The notes under the pieces: generated by a model
What the model was told of the DNA's origin: nothing
Database searches by the model: none
What the model saw: the letters and a program-made list of their open reading frames with translations, nothing else
Assembly: GCA_025765615.1 (NCBI GenBank)
Contig: JAIVFJ010000085.1
Coordinates: forward strand, 1-64,000
Length of the DNA stretch: 64,000 bases
Origin: Zopfochytrium polystomum
Taxonomy: Eukaryota; Chytridiomycota; Chytridiomycetes; Chytridiales; Chytridiaceae
Direction: 5' to 3'
Made by a program: the position numbers and the translations under genes
Shown: in pieces, positions 22,890 through 35,463 of the stretch
Position numbering within the stretch: the first letter of the stretch is position 1
Layout: the number at the start of each line of letters is the position of its first letter

Positions 22890-23176
22890 CTTTCAGTTTT
22901 CTTTTTAATATAATTCCTATAATTGATAATTAGGAGAAGAAAAAAAAGGAACGAGGTTTGAGGGGGACGCGTTGCCTTTCCCAAGCCATCACTCGCTGGT
23001 CCGCGCCGACCCACTTGACACCGCGTGGTCGTACTTTCGCAAAACCTGTCGCAACATTGTTCGTATCTGAAGGTGCTATAATTATCGATCGTGGTGCCTT
23101 GATTGTGAGGATCCAGTCTCAAAGTTTCGATTGGTCCGCGATCTGACGCCTGTGCCCCTGACTGGCCTTCCCGAAG
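22890..23176. promoter_or_regulatory. Shared promoter of divergent proteasome genes beta5 and beta6
   Basis: The two start codons face away from each other across 287 bp. The interval has an A/T-rich part (about 22905-22950), a GC-rich centre and an inverted CCAAT box (GATTGG at about 23130). The Rpn4 PACE element known in yeasts (GGTGGCAAA) was not seen on either strand. Function as a bidirectional promoter is inferred from position. Confidence 0.6.
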
Positions 23177-24243
23177 ATGTTGTCACTCGATTTCAATCAT
23201 AGCAGCAGCCCCGTTGCGGCCCCTGTCGAGCATCGGTTTGACCCTTACACGGACAATGGCGGGTGAGAATCCTTCTCTTTCTTTTTGCATGGGCGAGCTT
23301 TGTTGATGAACGTCGCGGAGGTTGATTCCACTGCGACAGTTAAAAGAGGACATCGTGTGTTCTCCAACGTTCGCTCTTACGGCTGTGTCTAACTTTTTTC
23401 ATCGTGCTAGGACGACACTTGCCATTGCTGGGGAAGATTTCTGCTTGGTGGCCGGCGACACCCGCATGTCCCAGGGCTATTTAATCAATGCGAGATATTC
23501 GCCCAAAGTCTACGCTCTGTAAGTTTCCACTGCAAGAACTCTTCGCGATGCTAATACAATTCAGTTCAAACAATGTTGTTTTCGCCACTGGCGGGATGCA
23601 TGCCGATGGCGTTGCACTGAACCGAGCTGTCCAGCAAAGGCTTGAGGTTAGTGGAGGCTTATTGTACTTGATTTCACCCTCCTCGACAGTGGTACTACCA
23701 TAAGCACAACAAACGGATGAGCGCTGGAGCAACTGCCCAAATGCTATCAACGATGTTGTACGGAAAGCGATTTTTCCCGTACTATGTCTGGAGCACACTT
23801 GGCGGCTTGGATGAAGATGGTAGGACTCAAACTTAGTGGCACCGATACAAGCTTTAAATTTTGCAGGAAAAGGCGCTGTGTACTCTTACGACCCGGTTGG
23901 AAATTACGAGAAGCAGTTCTGGAACTGTTCTGGATCAGCGGGTCACCTGATGCAGCCTTTTTTGGACAGTCAGGTTAGCTTTCTGCTCCAACCCACCAGG
24001 TATGCGCAGAACCCGTTAACGCATTCCTATGTTCGCCTCGTCCTGGCTACTCATTAGGTTGGGCAACACCACCAAGGGGAGGTGAGAAAACAGCTCCCGG
24101 ATCTTACGAGAGCAAGGAAAATTGCTCTCGATGCGTTCACAGGCGCAGCGGAACGTGATATTTACACCGGTGATTCTGTGGAAATCTTCGTAGTCACCAA
24201 AGAAGGAGTGCAGGTGGAGCGACACCAGCTGAAAAAGGATTAG
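23177..24243 (+). CDS. PRE7: Proteasome subunit beta6
   Basis: Six exons (23177-23262, 23411-23518, 23565-23646, 23690-23819, 23867-23973, 24058-24243) join in frame to 232 aa. Diagnostic runs are [57 protein letters not shown], then [19 protein letters not shown] near the C-terminus. In yeast and man beta6 is an inactive but structural member of the 20S beta ring. The segment linking DSQV to the last helix is short compared with the yeast protein, as in animal orthologues. Confidence 0.95.
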
Positions 24244-24302
24244 GGAAGGGATGTGTCATGTGAAAGAGAAAGAGGATTAAAACAAAAAAAAAAAAATTTG
24301 GC

Positions 24303-25898
24303 ATGTCATTTCGAACAGGCAGATCAGTTGTGTTTGTGACCGGTGGGGGTTGGAGTTGGATCAGTAGAGCTGTCGGGAAAGGCTTGGTCTTCGTGCTCGC
24401 AGCTACTGTGCCCGCAATCCTTATCTACGCGGAGCACTCGTTTCGTGAGACGTTGCTTGCAATGCGTGAGGCAAAGAAGGTTCGTAAGTTGAGTATCTGT
24501 CACTGCAATTTGATTTGCTTGAATTGAGGCAGACTGTCGTCAGTGTTCCAAGCGATTCTGTTCACCCAGAGATTCTATCGTCTCTGGTGGGGTCTCTTGT
24601 TCACATAGCGTCCACCGACGTCCAGCCGCAGCTTATCACGGATCATGACTTTGGAGTGGAGTTCCCTGGAGCTGTGAAGGTGGCTCGATCCACTGAATAC
24701 TGTCAGGTACCAAAACACTCGCGACTTCCTGAATTTAATGGAGAATGGGCAGTGGCAAGAGCACTTCACCGATGACACAACCACCAGCACGGATAGTAAT
24801 GGAGAGGAGAACGAGTCGACTGTCAGGCGTTACTACTACACGAAAGGATGTACGTGCCGGAGAAACCCAGAGCAAAGCTAAGCCAATGTAAACAGGGTCA
24901 AGCGTTCGTATTCCCTCGGTCTTTTTCGACCAACCCGTAGCACACCACAATCCCCAACATGATCCCTTTCCATCAACATCCTGTGTGACGGACTTTGCCA
25001 AGTTCGGGGCCTCTTTCCGCGTTCTTAGTGAGGTACTGGCCAACGCATCGCCTCTTCGAACGAAAATGTCGTATTCGAAAGCCCAACTTCAAGACTTCGC
25101 CACCTCTCCTGCGGCAACTTACGGGGGTGAGCGCGGATGGACTGGTTCAGGCGGGTCCGCTTTTCGCTTCATTGGAAGCGGGTACTTTCTGAGCAGATAT
25201 GAATCGTCAGCTGCGGAAGAGCTATTCAAACTTGCAGGGCGCGTGGTTGAAGGGAGCTTGGATGTGCAGATTGGAGACTTTCTGTCATTCTGCACTGCTG
25301 GCGACATTAGGGTGTCCTTCCAGGCTGTCACGGTGCCTCCTGCTCGGGGTGCAACCGTCATCGGTAAACTGATGAATGAAAAAGGAGATATTGGCCTTTT
25401 CTCTACATCAAGGTTTGGAAGTATTCGCAAAGGTGTTTATGTTTTAATTCTCCAAGTAGGAACTATAAGATAGGCTTGTTTTCTCTTGACGCGTCGACAC
25501 CAGTGGCTGAGATCCTTCGCCGAGAAATTCGGAATTCTGGGTGGTACCTGTTCGGCGCTCGGGCGGCAGTTTTCCTCTGGGCGATAATTCTCTCGTTCGC
25601 ATACACATCACGTTTCGACAGGTCGTGCTTCCAAGACCCTGGTCGCCTTCAGCAGGATCGTGTCCGATTCGTCTTGCGAGCACTCGGCGGCTTCGCAACC
25701 ACTGTGGGTGTTTCCTCTGTTGTCGTGCGCGGCACTGTTTCTGCCGGTTTTGGAGGTCTGGGTGCTTTGACAGCGGGGATTTTGGGTATGGCATTGGCGG
25801 ATCCAAGAGGGTGGGATGCCACCTTGAGAATGCTCGGGTTTGGCGGTCTGTTTACGGCGGCATCGGCCGCAGCGTCCAGTATCAAAAAAACGAAATAA
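24303..25898 (+). CDS. TMEM43 (LUMA)-like membrane protein
   Basis: Five exons (24303-24479, 24533-24706, 24753-24849, 24896-25412, 25460-25898) join in frame to 467 aa. An N-terminal hydrophobic helix (GLVFVLAATVPAILIYAE) is followed by a large lumenal-type region with TMEM43 traits (VHIASTDVQPQ, DFGVEFPGAVKVARSTEYCQW, GDIRVSFQAVTVP) and then three hydrophobic helices at the C-terminus (ARAAVFLWAIILSFAYT; GGFATTVGVSSVVV; GALTAGILGMAL, FGGLFTAASAAA). This four-helix layout with a big domain between helices 1 and 2 matches TMEM43, an ER and inner-nuclear-membrane protein in animals, with relatives in bacteria. Function in fungi is unknown. The gene follows beta6 by 59 bp. Confidence 0.75.
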
Positions 25899-26294
25899 AC
25901 AAAGAGTGGTTGCCGCATCAGCTTGGGAATGCGAGGTGCGCCTCTGCTCCTAGAGATTGGCAGGTAGAGGTAGCGAGGCAGCAGGCAGCAGATCAGAAGC
26001 CGAAAGCATGACTGGTGCCTTTGTGTCGTTTGTCTGCGATTGGCGGGGTCCTGACAAGTACTGAACGTAAACTCTTCGATGCCGTTATGCGCAGGTGTGA
26101 GCAGCAATAGCTGTCTGACGGAGATTGGGCGTTGACTGCACTCTTTGTCCTCCTTGTCCATTAACCATTTGGGCGAATGTCAGCATGCTTGAATCTTCAG
26201 TGCTTGGAGAACTCCGCCGGGGCCGTCCCGTCCCCATAAAACGTTGGATTCGAAAACAGAAAAAGAAAAAAGTTGTGCCATCCACATTGGAGCA
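25899..26294. other. Spacer between TMEM43-like and CSE1 genes
   Basis: Four hundred bases with no recognisable protein. A minus-strand frame (26546-26085) and a plus-strand frame (26125-26517) are open but have no known domain, and the latter overlaps CSE1 exon 1 in another frame. The region probably contains the CSE1 promoter and leader. Confidence 0.5.
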
Positions 26295-29200
26295 ATGGAA
26301 GAAACAGCCAAGCTCATCCATGACACGCTCTCGCCTGTTCCTGCCGTACGAAAGACTGGTAAGCCCGACGCGCTTCCCCCGACTGGACGGCGGCAACAAC
26401 GCCTTCCTCCTAGTTTCCCTGTCCCGTAAACCAATCCGCTTCCTCATTGCGGCCCGCTCGTGCGTTTGTGTTGATGCCCAAGTGCCAAATCCGCACGTGC
26501 TTGTTGATCGCGTGTGAAGCGACCTTGCGGCGGAGTCTGAACACATCCCGCAACCACACTTCGGCTCATGCCCACGTCTGCGTCCTTGGAAACACCACTA
26601 ACTTGCTCGATTTATTCTTTTGACCTCCCAGCTGAAGCTGCTCTAGCGTCGCAAGAACTAGCACCTTTGTTCTCCATTCGTTTGCTGCAACTCGCACAGT
26701 TGGAGGGCTTGGAGCCCACCATAAGATTCGCGTCGGTTCTGTATTTCAAAAACTTGGTGAAGAAAAACTGGAAAAAAGTAGGTTGGATGACAACGTCGCT
26801 TTGCCTAACTTGCTTGCGAACATTGAAGGATGTCGGCGACTCGACTCGGCTTCCAGACGAGGACCGAAAACAAATAAAGGGCATGATTGTTCAGCTTATG
26901 ACAGTATCTCCGCAGTCCATACAAGTGCAACTCAGTGAGGCCATTTCCATCATCGCCGACACCGACTTTCCCCAGCTCTGGCCAGACTTGATTGATGTAA
27001 GCGGACCAACTACAAGAAGCAACGTAATCGCCTTTGCAGGATCTTGTCTCGAAGCTTAATCCCAACGAGTACGCCTCCAGCATCGGTATTCTTCAAACAG
27101 CGCATTCTATTTTGAAACGGCAAGGCAGCAACGCCCATGATCCAATTGCTAACTGATATGACAGATGGAGGCATCAATTCCGCTCCGATGAGCTTTTTAC
27201 CGAAATAAACTTTGTTCTGTCGAGATTTGCTGAACCTTTCCTTCAGTTCTTTCAGGTAATGGTGCAACGACAGTAATATTGCTCATTCATAAATGCACAG
27301 GTCACCGATGCTCTGATCGATGCAAATGCTGGAAATGTTGCGGTGCTGGAATTACTGTTTCAGGGATTGCTACTTCTGTGCAAGATATTCTATAGTGCCA
27401 ACAGCCAAGACCTTCCCGAGTTTTTTGAGAACAATCAGGAGGCGTTCATGGCCTTGTTCATGAAGTACTTGAACTACACGAATGCAGGCATAATGGGAAA
27501 AGTGAGTGTACCTAATTATTGATTCGCTCTGACACGCACGAAGAGTCTGGAAGATGAACCAGGTCCCATCGAGAAGGTCAAATCAGCGATCTGTCAAATT
27601 CTCGATTTGTATGGATCCAAGTACGAAGAAGATTTCAAAAGCCTACCACAATTTGTTGAGGCGGTTTGGAATTTACTGACAACGACGGGAATGGAGAGCA
27701 AGAATGATGAGCTTGTGAGCCACGCTTTGGCGTTCTTGACTGCTGTTGTGCGACCGTCTCGGCACAAGGCTATGTTCGAGTCCCCAGACGTACTAAGAAA
27801 TATCTGCGAGAAGATTATCATCCCCAACATGACCTTGCGAGGTAAGATGGTGGGTGGAAATGGCGAAAACTGAACTCCTCGGAAGAATCAGACGAAGAAC
27901 TCTTCAACGAGGACAGTATCGAGTTCACTAGGAGAGATCTGGAGGGCACAGGTTTGTTGGAACCCCTATTGGACGTAGATTAAACCACCAAAGACAATGG
28001 AACTCGCCGTGGTGCCTCGACTGATTTGATTCGTGGGCTGCTGGAGCATTTCGCTCATGAAGTGACCCAAATTATCTCCCAATATCTGTCAGCGTACATG
28101 GCGGTAAGATCACCCATATGCTGTACGTGCTCATTAAAGGTGAACAGGAGTACGAAAAAGATAAACGGAAGAACTGGAAGGCTAAAGATACGGCCCTCTA
28201 CTTACTTATGGCCGTTTCTGCTAAAGCATACTCCCTTCAGGTACCGAAATATCCGATCTCACACTTTTATCTGGCTCCCTCACACTATTTCCAGGCTGGT
28301 GTGACGGAAACCAACTCGTTCATCGAGCCTGTCCCAGTGTTTGTCGCCAATGTATTGCCTGATCTTCAGGCACCGGTGGATGGGGCCATCCAACCTATCA
28401 TAAAGGTTGCTGCACTGAAGTTTCTGCTAATTTTTAGAAACCAGGTTTGACTGAAATCTCTCTCGGCGTGGCTGCTTATCTTTCTGCAGCTCACGAAAGA
28501 GCAGCTCATGGGAGTGCTTCCACTTGTAGTTCAACACCTTTCGTCCTCCCACTACGTTGTCTACACCTACGCCTCCGTTTGCCTCGAGCGCATTATCGGC
28601 ATGCGTCGAGTCCAGTGCGTGGTTTGCCATTGATGAAGGAACCGTACTAAACTGCATACCCAGATTTACCAGCCAAGATATTCAGCCAATTGGAGAAGGT
28701 GTTCTCCGTCGACTTTTTGCCCTGATACACCAAAGCGGAGTAACCGCGGAGAAGATATCGGAGAATGATTATTTAATGAAAGGTTCGTTTCGTTTGTTAA
28801 ATCTCTACTTTCGGCTAATGGAGATGCAGCTATCGTTCGGTTGCTCGTCGTATTGAAGGAAACAGCTGCGCCCATTTCGTCGGATATGATTGCAGAGCTT
28901 ACCCGGTTGCTGGAAATCATTCATAAAAATCCCAGTAATCCGAAATTTAATCACTATGTATTCGAGGCATTGGGGACGGTGATTCGGTCTGCGCACAACA
29001 ACGCTCATGCTCTTGGGCAATTTGAGGCCATGCTCTTCCCAACGTTCCAAGCCATCCTCCAATTAGACATTACAGGTTTTTTTAATGTTTATTTATTTTT
29101 TTTTTCGAAAACGGCTTAACGCTAAATTTTGCCTTGAAGAGTTTTTACCGTACATATTTCAGCTGCTTTCCCAGCTTCTGGTGTACCACACTGAGGCCGG

Positions 29201-30241
29201 AATCCCTGAAGCCTACCAGTCTATTCTTCCGCCACTTCTGCAGCCGCTTGTGTGGGAGTCCCATGGTAAATCCAGCTTGTCCATATTGTTAGTATGTTCT
29301 GACACCTGTTCGGAAAGGGAGTATTCCCGGACTTGTCAGCCTTCTGGACTCCTACCTTCTCAAGGGAGCCTCTCAAATCGTATCAAACAATCAGTTAGCT
29401 CCAATTCTTGGTGTTTACCAGAAGCTTATTGGATCCCGCATGAATGATCAATATGGATTCGATTTATTGACATCCGTTATGGACAACGTGCCAATGTGAG
29501 CCAGCCAGGTCTAATTTGACTGATGCTAAACCAGAAATTCGTTAGCGCGAATTTGGCTCCATACCTGAAGAATGTTTTTTTTCTTATTTTAAACCGCCTT
29601 AAACTGAGCAAGACCCCCAAATTCACCTATGCATTCGTCCGATTTCTTTGCATGTCGTTTGTCCTTTCACGACCTGGACTCACGGCCGATGATATTGTGG
29701 GAGTTATAGACAGCATTCAACCACTGTAAGTACGGGCTGGCTTTCACACTTCGCTTAACGTGTCGTCTCTTAGTGTTTTCGAAGCTTTGTTACGAACAAT
29801 CGTAGCACCCACTCTTGACGAACTTCAATCTCCAGATGATCGACGATTGCTTGCGGTGGGTATCGTGACGCTGTTGACAACTAGTTCTCGCCTTTTGGCG
29901 AACGAATACCTCGGCTGCTGGTATTGTGCACCGCAATGGTACCACGAACGCTAACGTTGTCTTGCAGGCCGGTTTTGCTGAAGTCGCTTTCTGGTATGCT
30001 ACAGCAGCCGCTCGCCCAGCAAGCTGTGGCAGACTTGACGGATGAAATGTATCTCGCCGATGTGGAGGAAGCGGGCTATCAAGTGACCTTTTCTCGGCTG
30101 ACAACACTGGACAAGAAGAGAAAAGACCCTTTGGAGTCGATGCCTGACGCGCGTCCATTCGTGCTTGACGCGCTTTCGCGATTTAAAGCAACCCCTGGCA
30201 TGCAGCTGCTAACTCCCGAAGCGGCGTCTCTCTTTCCTTGA
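26295..30241 (+). CDS. CSE1: Exportin-2 (CSE1/CAS), importin-alpha re-export receptor
   Basis: Roughly seventeen exons. Exon 1 (26295-26358, METAKLIH-type start with HDTLSPVPAVRK) joins across a long intron to exon 2 at 26632 (AEAALASQEL), giving the start of an importin-beta N-terminal domain (RFASVLYFKNLVKKNWK). Typical CSE1 runs follow: VQLSEAISIIADTDFPQLWP, RWRHQFRSDELFTEI, AFMALFMKYLNYTN, EDSIEFTRRDLEG, IISQYLSAYM, PLVVQHLSSSHYVVYTYAS, NPKFNHYVFEALGT, FLPYIFQLLSQLL, and a C-terminal HEAT part (FTYAFVRFLCMSFVL; ADLTDEMYLADVEEAGYQV). CSE1 with Ran-GTP returns importin-alpha to the cytoplasm. One intron (27120-27164) starts with GC instead of GT. No frame break was found in the parts checked. 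Confidence 0.92.
27120..27164 (+). other. GC-AG intron in CSE1
   Basis: The exon end CG and exon start A join to Arg and restore KRWRHQFRSDEL, the conserved CSE1 reading. The only junction that does this has donor GCAAGG and acceptor GACAG, with a CTAAC branch-like motif about 14 bases before the acceptor. The intron is 45 bp. Confidence 0.75.
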
Positions 30242-30430
30242 GGCACTCATCATGGCGACTGAGTAAGCCCGGCTTGGCGCCCGTTGGGTCGAGGACCGGC
30301 ATCAGCCGAAGAACGGGCAGGGATTTGCCGTTCCGGATATAATAAAAAAATCTCCAAGTCAGACAGTTCTTTTACGCTGAAGGTCGAAGAAAAGAAGAAA
30401 TCAAAACCGGCGTTCTCCTCCGCTTCTTTC

Positions 30431-32074
30431 ATGCTTTCCCTAGTGGCCACTGCTCGCGGCGCCATCGCCTTGCGCTCGATCGCAACCGCTGCCGGTGCAA
30501 CTCACCGCCCTTTGGCCTTCGCCTCTGTAAGGGTATGCGGCTGCTGTCCCCGTCGGTCGCACCTCTCCATCCTGTTAATTTGTCATCACTGGCTTCACAT
30601 GCACTGGCGTAGTTTAAAATTCGTTCCCATCCTTCACCAGGCTGCCCGCATTCACCGTTCATTCGCCTCATCCACCTTCAGCGATGCTACAACAAACGAG
30701 CACGGCACGTTCCTAAAGGTAGTTATCGCGTCAAGTACACTGCATTCTTTTGACTAGTCAGCTTTCTAGGATGGAAAGCAAGTTGTTACTTTGATTCCTG
30801 GCGACGGTATTGGCCCAGAGATATCTGAGTCCGTAAAGAAGATTTTTGAGGCCGACAAAGTGAGCCGGAGGGGATAGAGTGCCAATCCCTTTTTTTCCCT
30901 TTGGTAACACGTGCAGGTCCCTATTGTCTGGGAAGAGGTGAACGTAACGCCCGTTTTGCGCGAGGGCAAAACAGTGATTCCAGACGAGGCACTCCACTCC
31001 ATTAATCGAAACAAAGTGGCCCTGAAAGGTAGGTTGAGTAGTCGGGTGTTGGCTTTTAGTGAGAAATTATCTAATTTGATCGCAAGGGCCGCTGGCTACT
31101 CCCATTGGCAAGGGACACGTGTCTCTCAACTTGACTCTTAGAAGGTGAGTGAAGATTGGCAGAATCGTGATAAGCTGACGAGATTATTTAGAACCTTTGA
31201 CCTCTTTGCAAACGTCCGGCCTTGCAAATCCATTGTTGGATACAAGACTGCCTTTGATAATGTTGACACTGTCCTCATTCGCGAGAACACTGAGGGGGAG
31301 TATTCGGGCATCGAGCACATGGTTCGTTCACACCGTTGCTTGCAGAACGAATCTCACCCGCTCTGCTCAAGGTTGTCGATGGCGTCGTTCAGTCTATTAA
31401 ACTCATTACCGAGGAGGCATCACGCCGTTGTGCGGAATATGCCTTTGAGTACGCCCGTTCTATTGGTCGCAAGAAGGTGACAGTGGTGCACAAGGCAAAC
31501 ATACAAAGGCTCTCCGACGGACTTTTTCTGAACGTAGCTCTTGATGTGGCGAAGAACTACCCCGAAATCAAGGTCGATGACTCTTTACTCGATCGCGTGT
31601 GTCTTCAGATTGTCCAAGACCCCACGGATTTCGGCGATACGGTCATGGTGATGCCAAATCTATACGGTGATATTCTTAGTGACCTCTGTGCTGGCCTTAT
31701 TGGAGGGCTTGGTCTCACCCCAAGTGGCAACATCGGGCGGAAGGCGAGCATTTTTGAAAGTGTCCATGGTACTGCACCCGATATTGCTGGTTTGGACAAG
31801 GCGAACCCAACTGCTTTACTTCTGTCATCTGTGATGATGCTTCATCACCTGAAGATGGGCAATCACGCGGACCGTATCCATGCAGCTGTCCTGAAGACCA
31901 TTGCGGAGGGGAAGGTGCGGAAGAATGTTTACTCTGCCCAAACTCTTCCTATTTCCGCCTGGTATTTCGTCTGACATACAGTTTTATTGCTCACATTTAC
32001 AGTATCGCACCGGCGACCTCGGAGGGAAAGCGTCCAACACTGAGTTCACCGCTGCAGTAATTGACAACCTGTAG
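30431..32074 (+). CDS. IDH2: NAD-dependent isocitrate dehydrogenase, catalytic subunit (mitochondrial)
   Basis: Several exons. The N-terminus ([20 protein letters not shown]) is a mitochondrial presequence. The mature part reads [122 protein letters not shown] and [12 protein letters not shown]. Retained Arg, Tyr, Lys and Asp positions of the isocitrate/metal site and closeness to IDH3-alpha mark it as the catalytic, not regulatory, subunit. It oxidises isocitrate to 2-oxoglutarate in the TCA cycle. In IDH3-alpha the segment after HKANI is normally MRMSDGLF; here it is QRLSDGLF. The last exon ([16 protein letters not shown]) follows a short intron. Confidence 0.93.
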
Positions 32075-32774
32075 TTGCTCTCGAATACATTTGTACTCTT
32101 GAAATCCACAGATAACGCTGCTCCAAAGATTCCAGAACGCTGGGGACCAATTGACTCGCAGCTCGAACTTGAGACAAGTCAGAACATCTCCAACGGCCAA
32201 GCTGATTGGCAGTTCCAATTTTGAGGTGGTCCTTGCAGGTTGCCCACACGATCTTGCGAGAAAAACGAGAATTTTTTTCATTTTTCCGAGACCAGGGAAG
32301 CGGGTTGAGGATTTAGGGTGTGATCGAGGCTCCCTCTCTCTCTTTCTGCCTTTCCTTCATTTGTTTTCTCACTTTCTTTCAAGTCTTCATTGCAGGCCAT
32401 TGCCCTTTCTGTACACCTACTGCTACACCTTCACCTCTGCAGCTGCGGCCCTGTGCGGACCAGTGCCAGCGCATTGATCTTGAGTTAGAAAGCATGAAGA
32501 CACACTCCTGTTGATTTGTGTTAGTGGGGGAGGAGGTGGTGGTGGTGGAGTGTTTTCCCATGGAGCTTTTTGGCCATCATAACTCTGTTGCTGTTACCGC
32601 AACATACAATAGATAATTGCCTCTTCCGTTGAAATTACTTTGACCAGTGACAAACGGCTTGCTCCCTTGCATGCAAACCAAAAGAGAAGATGACGCTGCC
32701 TGGATGTGAGATGCAAACTTGACTGTGATACCTTCTAACAGGATTCCTGAAACATGAAAACTATACCATGTTTG

Positions 32775-33186
32775 TGTAAACAGTCTAGTCTGAGTGGGTA
32801 AGTGGAAGGAGTGAATGAAGTGGAGATGTGTGTTTGTGGGTGGTCCTTCTCCCCAACTTGGAGAGAAAGAGAAAAACTCTGTTATGAATTATTGATACAT
32901 GATGATGATATGCAGCTGTAAAAATAGTTGCTAGGCAAGTGTGACTGGCACAGGGTAAAAACCTCTCCTATATTACTGCTTGAGCAGAGGAGGAGGAAAA
33001 CTGTTGATACCGGGTTTCTGTTCCACTTAATACTCAGAGTATTTGTCATCAGCACAAGCCAGTGCCCAGGTCTGCATTGGCAGTGGCTTGCTCTCCCACG
33101 GGCATCGTGAGAACAACAACTGACAGTCACAATAGGTTCGGTCCGTCTTGTGCCTCTTGCTGCTAACCAGTCAGTTCCGCCTAACA
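32775..33186 (-). repeat. Solo LTR, family C, with target-site duplication
   Basis: Minus-strand copy of the family at 19237-19659, from TGTTAGG (at 33186) to TGTTTACA (at 32775). It is flanked by the direct 5-bp repeat GTTTG at 32770-32774 and 33187-33191, as left by an LTR retrotransposon. The adjoining 80 bases (about 32690-32774) also recur beside the copy at 39752-40080, so the insertion sits within a larger duplicated unit. Confidence 0.85.
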
Positions 33187-34988
33187 GTTTGTCAAGGCCA
33201 ATTTTTAGTATCTCTGACTACCTACTTAAGCTGACCAAAAGCGGTAGGAAAACTATGGAAAACAACAGTTGCTATTGTGGAGACAAATTGAGATGATGGT
33301 TGTGGAGCATGGGTTCAAGGTTGCACTGGTTGAGAAGCAGCAGACTTTGGCCTTCGCTGGTATCTGGATAGCGAACATCATCGAAACTCCCGTTATCTCA
33401 AGGTCTGTTTTTCTTTCGTAATTGGGCAGATGCAACAAGGATGTATGCCTGCCTCCTGACTCCTCAAAGTCTAAACTCTATCTCTCAGAGCTAAAAGGCT
33501 ATCACCAAAGTCTGATTCCTGAGACCACCTGCAGTGTAAAGGGGGGGCCAAAGCAGCTCCAGAGAAGCATCATCCCAGCTCCTGCTTACATCTGCCTGCT
33601 CTCTCTCTGTCCTTGACTAGAACAAACAAAAACCATTACTGTTATCTGAGTCACCATACGCTCAACCTTGACCTTCAAGCTCTACCTCAGGTTGATACCT
33701 TGTTCATATAGTGGTGTTCTGCACTCTTAACAAGACCAATATGTCTGGAAGCACAGGCTCTCCATCTACTTTGGTAACAAAGGGCTTCACTCTTAACAAG
33801 AAAAGGATTGCGCTCTAAACAAGCTTTCTTGCTCCACCACAACTCAAGTCTATTGGTACACTTTTGACACTCCAGGCAGAATGACCAACACCATTTCCCC
33901 TCTTGGTGGTGATTCCATCCCCTGGTTGTGCGCTTTTCTATGTGGCTGGTGGGGTGGCAAATTCAAGTTTTAGAGTGTTCGGAAATAAATCTATTTTGAA
34001 TTGGCACTGAATGTATGCATCCGTTTTGCTGATTAGCAATTTGAGCAGGGCGGGCATTTCATCCATGTCAGTTTATAGCTTCTCCTGGCTCAAGGTTTAC
34101 CTGGGCTCAATGCTCACCAGTTTAGGGAATACCTCGGCTTGTCTTTTGCACAGGTCAAAGGGTTTGGTGGCGTTCAGAGTTTCCCCAGTGAACCTGTCAC
34201 CCAGGGTGTGCCTGGGAAGAGTCATGCCAGCTGCTTTTGCAAACCTTTTGCTTTGGTGTGCCAAAAGGCCCAAAAATGCCCAATTAACAACCATGAAAAT
34301 CCTGATGTACCTGCAGAAGCTCCTGCAGCGCTGATAGCATCACGCACAGGATCAACTAAGAAAAAGAAAGGGAAAGGAGACAACTCGGGGGCCTGAGAGA
34401 GAATGAGTGTGTGAGAGCTGGTACAACACATAGTTTAGTTTTACATGAAAGTATGGCCCTATGAGAAAGAGGAATTGATTCCGGTCATTCTCTAATTTTT
34501 ATAATTTTTTCCCCAATGTAGACTTAATTTTTAGTCAGAATGGAGATTGCCACTTATTCAATTAGGATCACTATCTTTGTGATAATGAAAGAACTATTTG
34601 GCTCCTTGGTTACAAATGGGTCAATGAAGCCTGTTTCTTATCTCTTATCTTTTCTACCTTGTCGGTAATATTTCACTCTTGCTTCTTTTCATTTCTTCAA
34701 GAACTTGTCTTCCTTTCTCCTTTTCCTAATGCCACTCTTCTTATAAATAGCTGCCCTGGGAGAAGGAGCCTCATTAATCTCAACTATCTTTACAGTATAA
34801 CCTCAACCTTCAATAAATGCCATCTCTAAGAATTTTGATTTGTACTGAACCTTTCTTTCCTCTCTTTTTAAGGAAGCCTGTGTGGGCCTCTCAAACGTTG
34901 CTGTCACAGGCTTGATAGTGAATCACATGGGTTACCCCTGTCGTGCGAAGGGTTTGGGGGGAACCTCTGACTTTCTGCACGATGTGTC

Positions 34989-35205
34989 TGAAAGAGTTTG
35001 CTATGTTGGCTGATTGATGGATTGGGCTGCTGTGGTGTACACTACTGAAGGTGGTGGTGGTGGGAGGTTGATCTTGGCTTCTGTCAGTCTTGTGTTTGTC
35101 TTTATACAAAACTGTTACAAGGACCATCACTTGCTAAATGCTGGCAGAGCAGTATCAGGTCAAATCTCCTGCACACTGCTTACACCAAAAGACCCAAAAC
35201 TAACT
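34989..35205 (-). repeat. Solo LTR, family B, with target-site duplication
   Basis: Minus-strand LTR with TTAGTTTTGGG at its 5' end, TATA-like TTTGTATAAAG in the middle and CTCTTTCA at its 3' end. Flanked by GTGTC at 34984-34988 and 35206-35210. The first base of the LTR has changed from T to A. Confidence 0.85.
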
Positions 35206-35463
35206 GTGTCTCGACTAGGGGACGTTGACGACTTTGGGTTGACAGTAGAGTAGGGGTGGAATTTCACATTCATGGATGCCCTCCCAGGTGTGTAATCATG
35301 GATGTGTGAGTCTGATAGTTGGACCTATGCTGTAGTTACCCCCGCTGCTGGACGCTACAGCTAAATTTGACGGAAGACCTCATCTTCACCACCCCTGGCT
35401 GAAACTCATTCAAATCAAAATTCTTTTTTATTTCATTTTTTTATTTTATTTTTTTTTATTGTT

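Noticed and set aside
26125..26517. 130-codon ORF before CSE1
   Set aside because: Overlaps CSE1 exon 1 in another frame; basic, unstructured and unrecognised.
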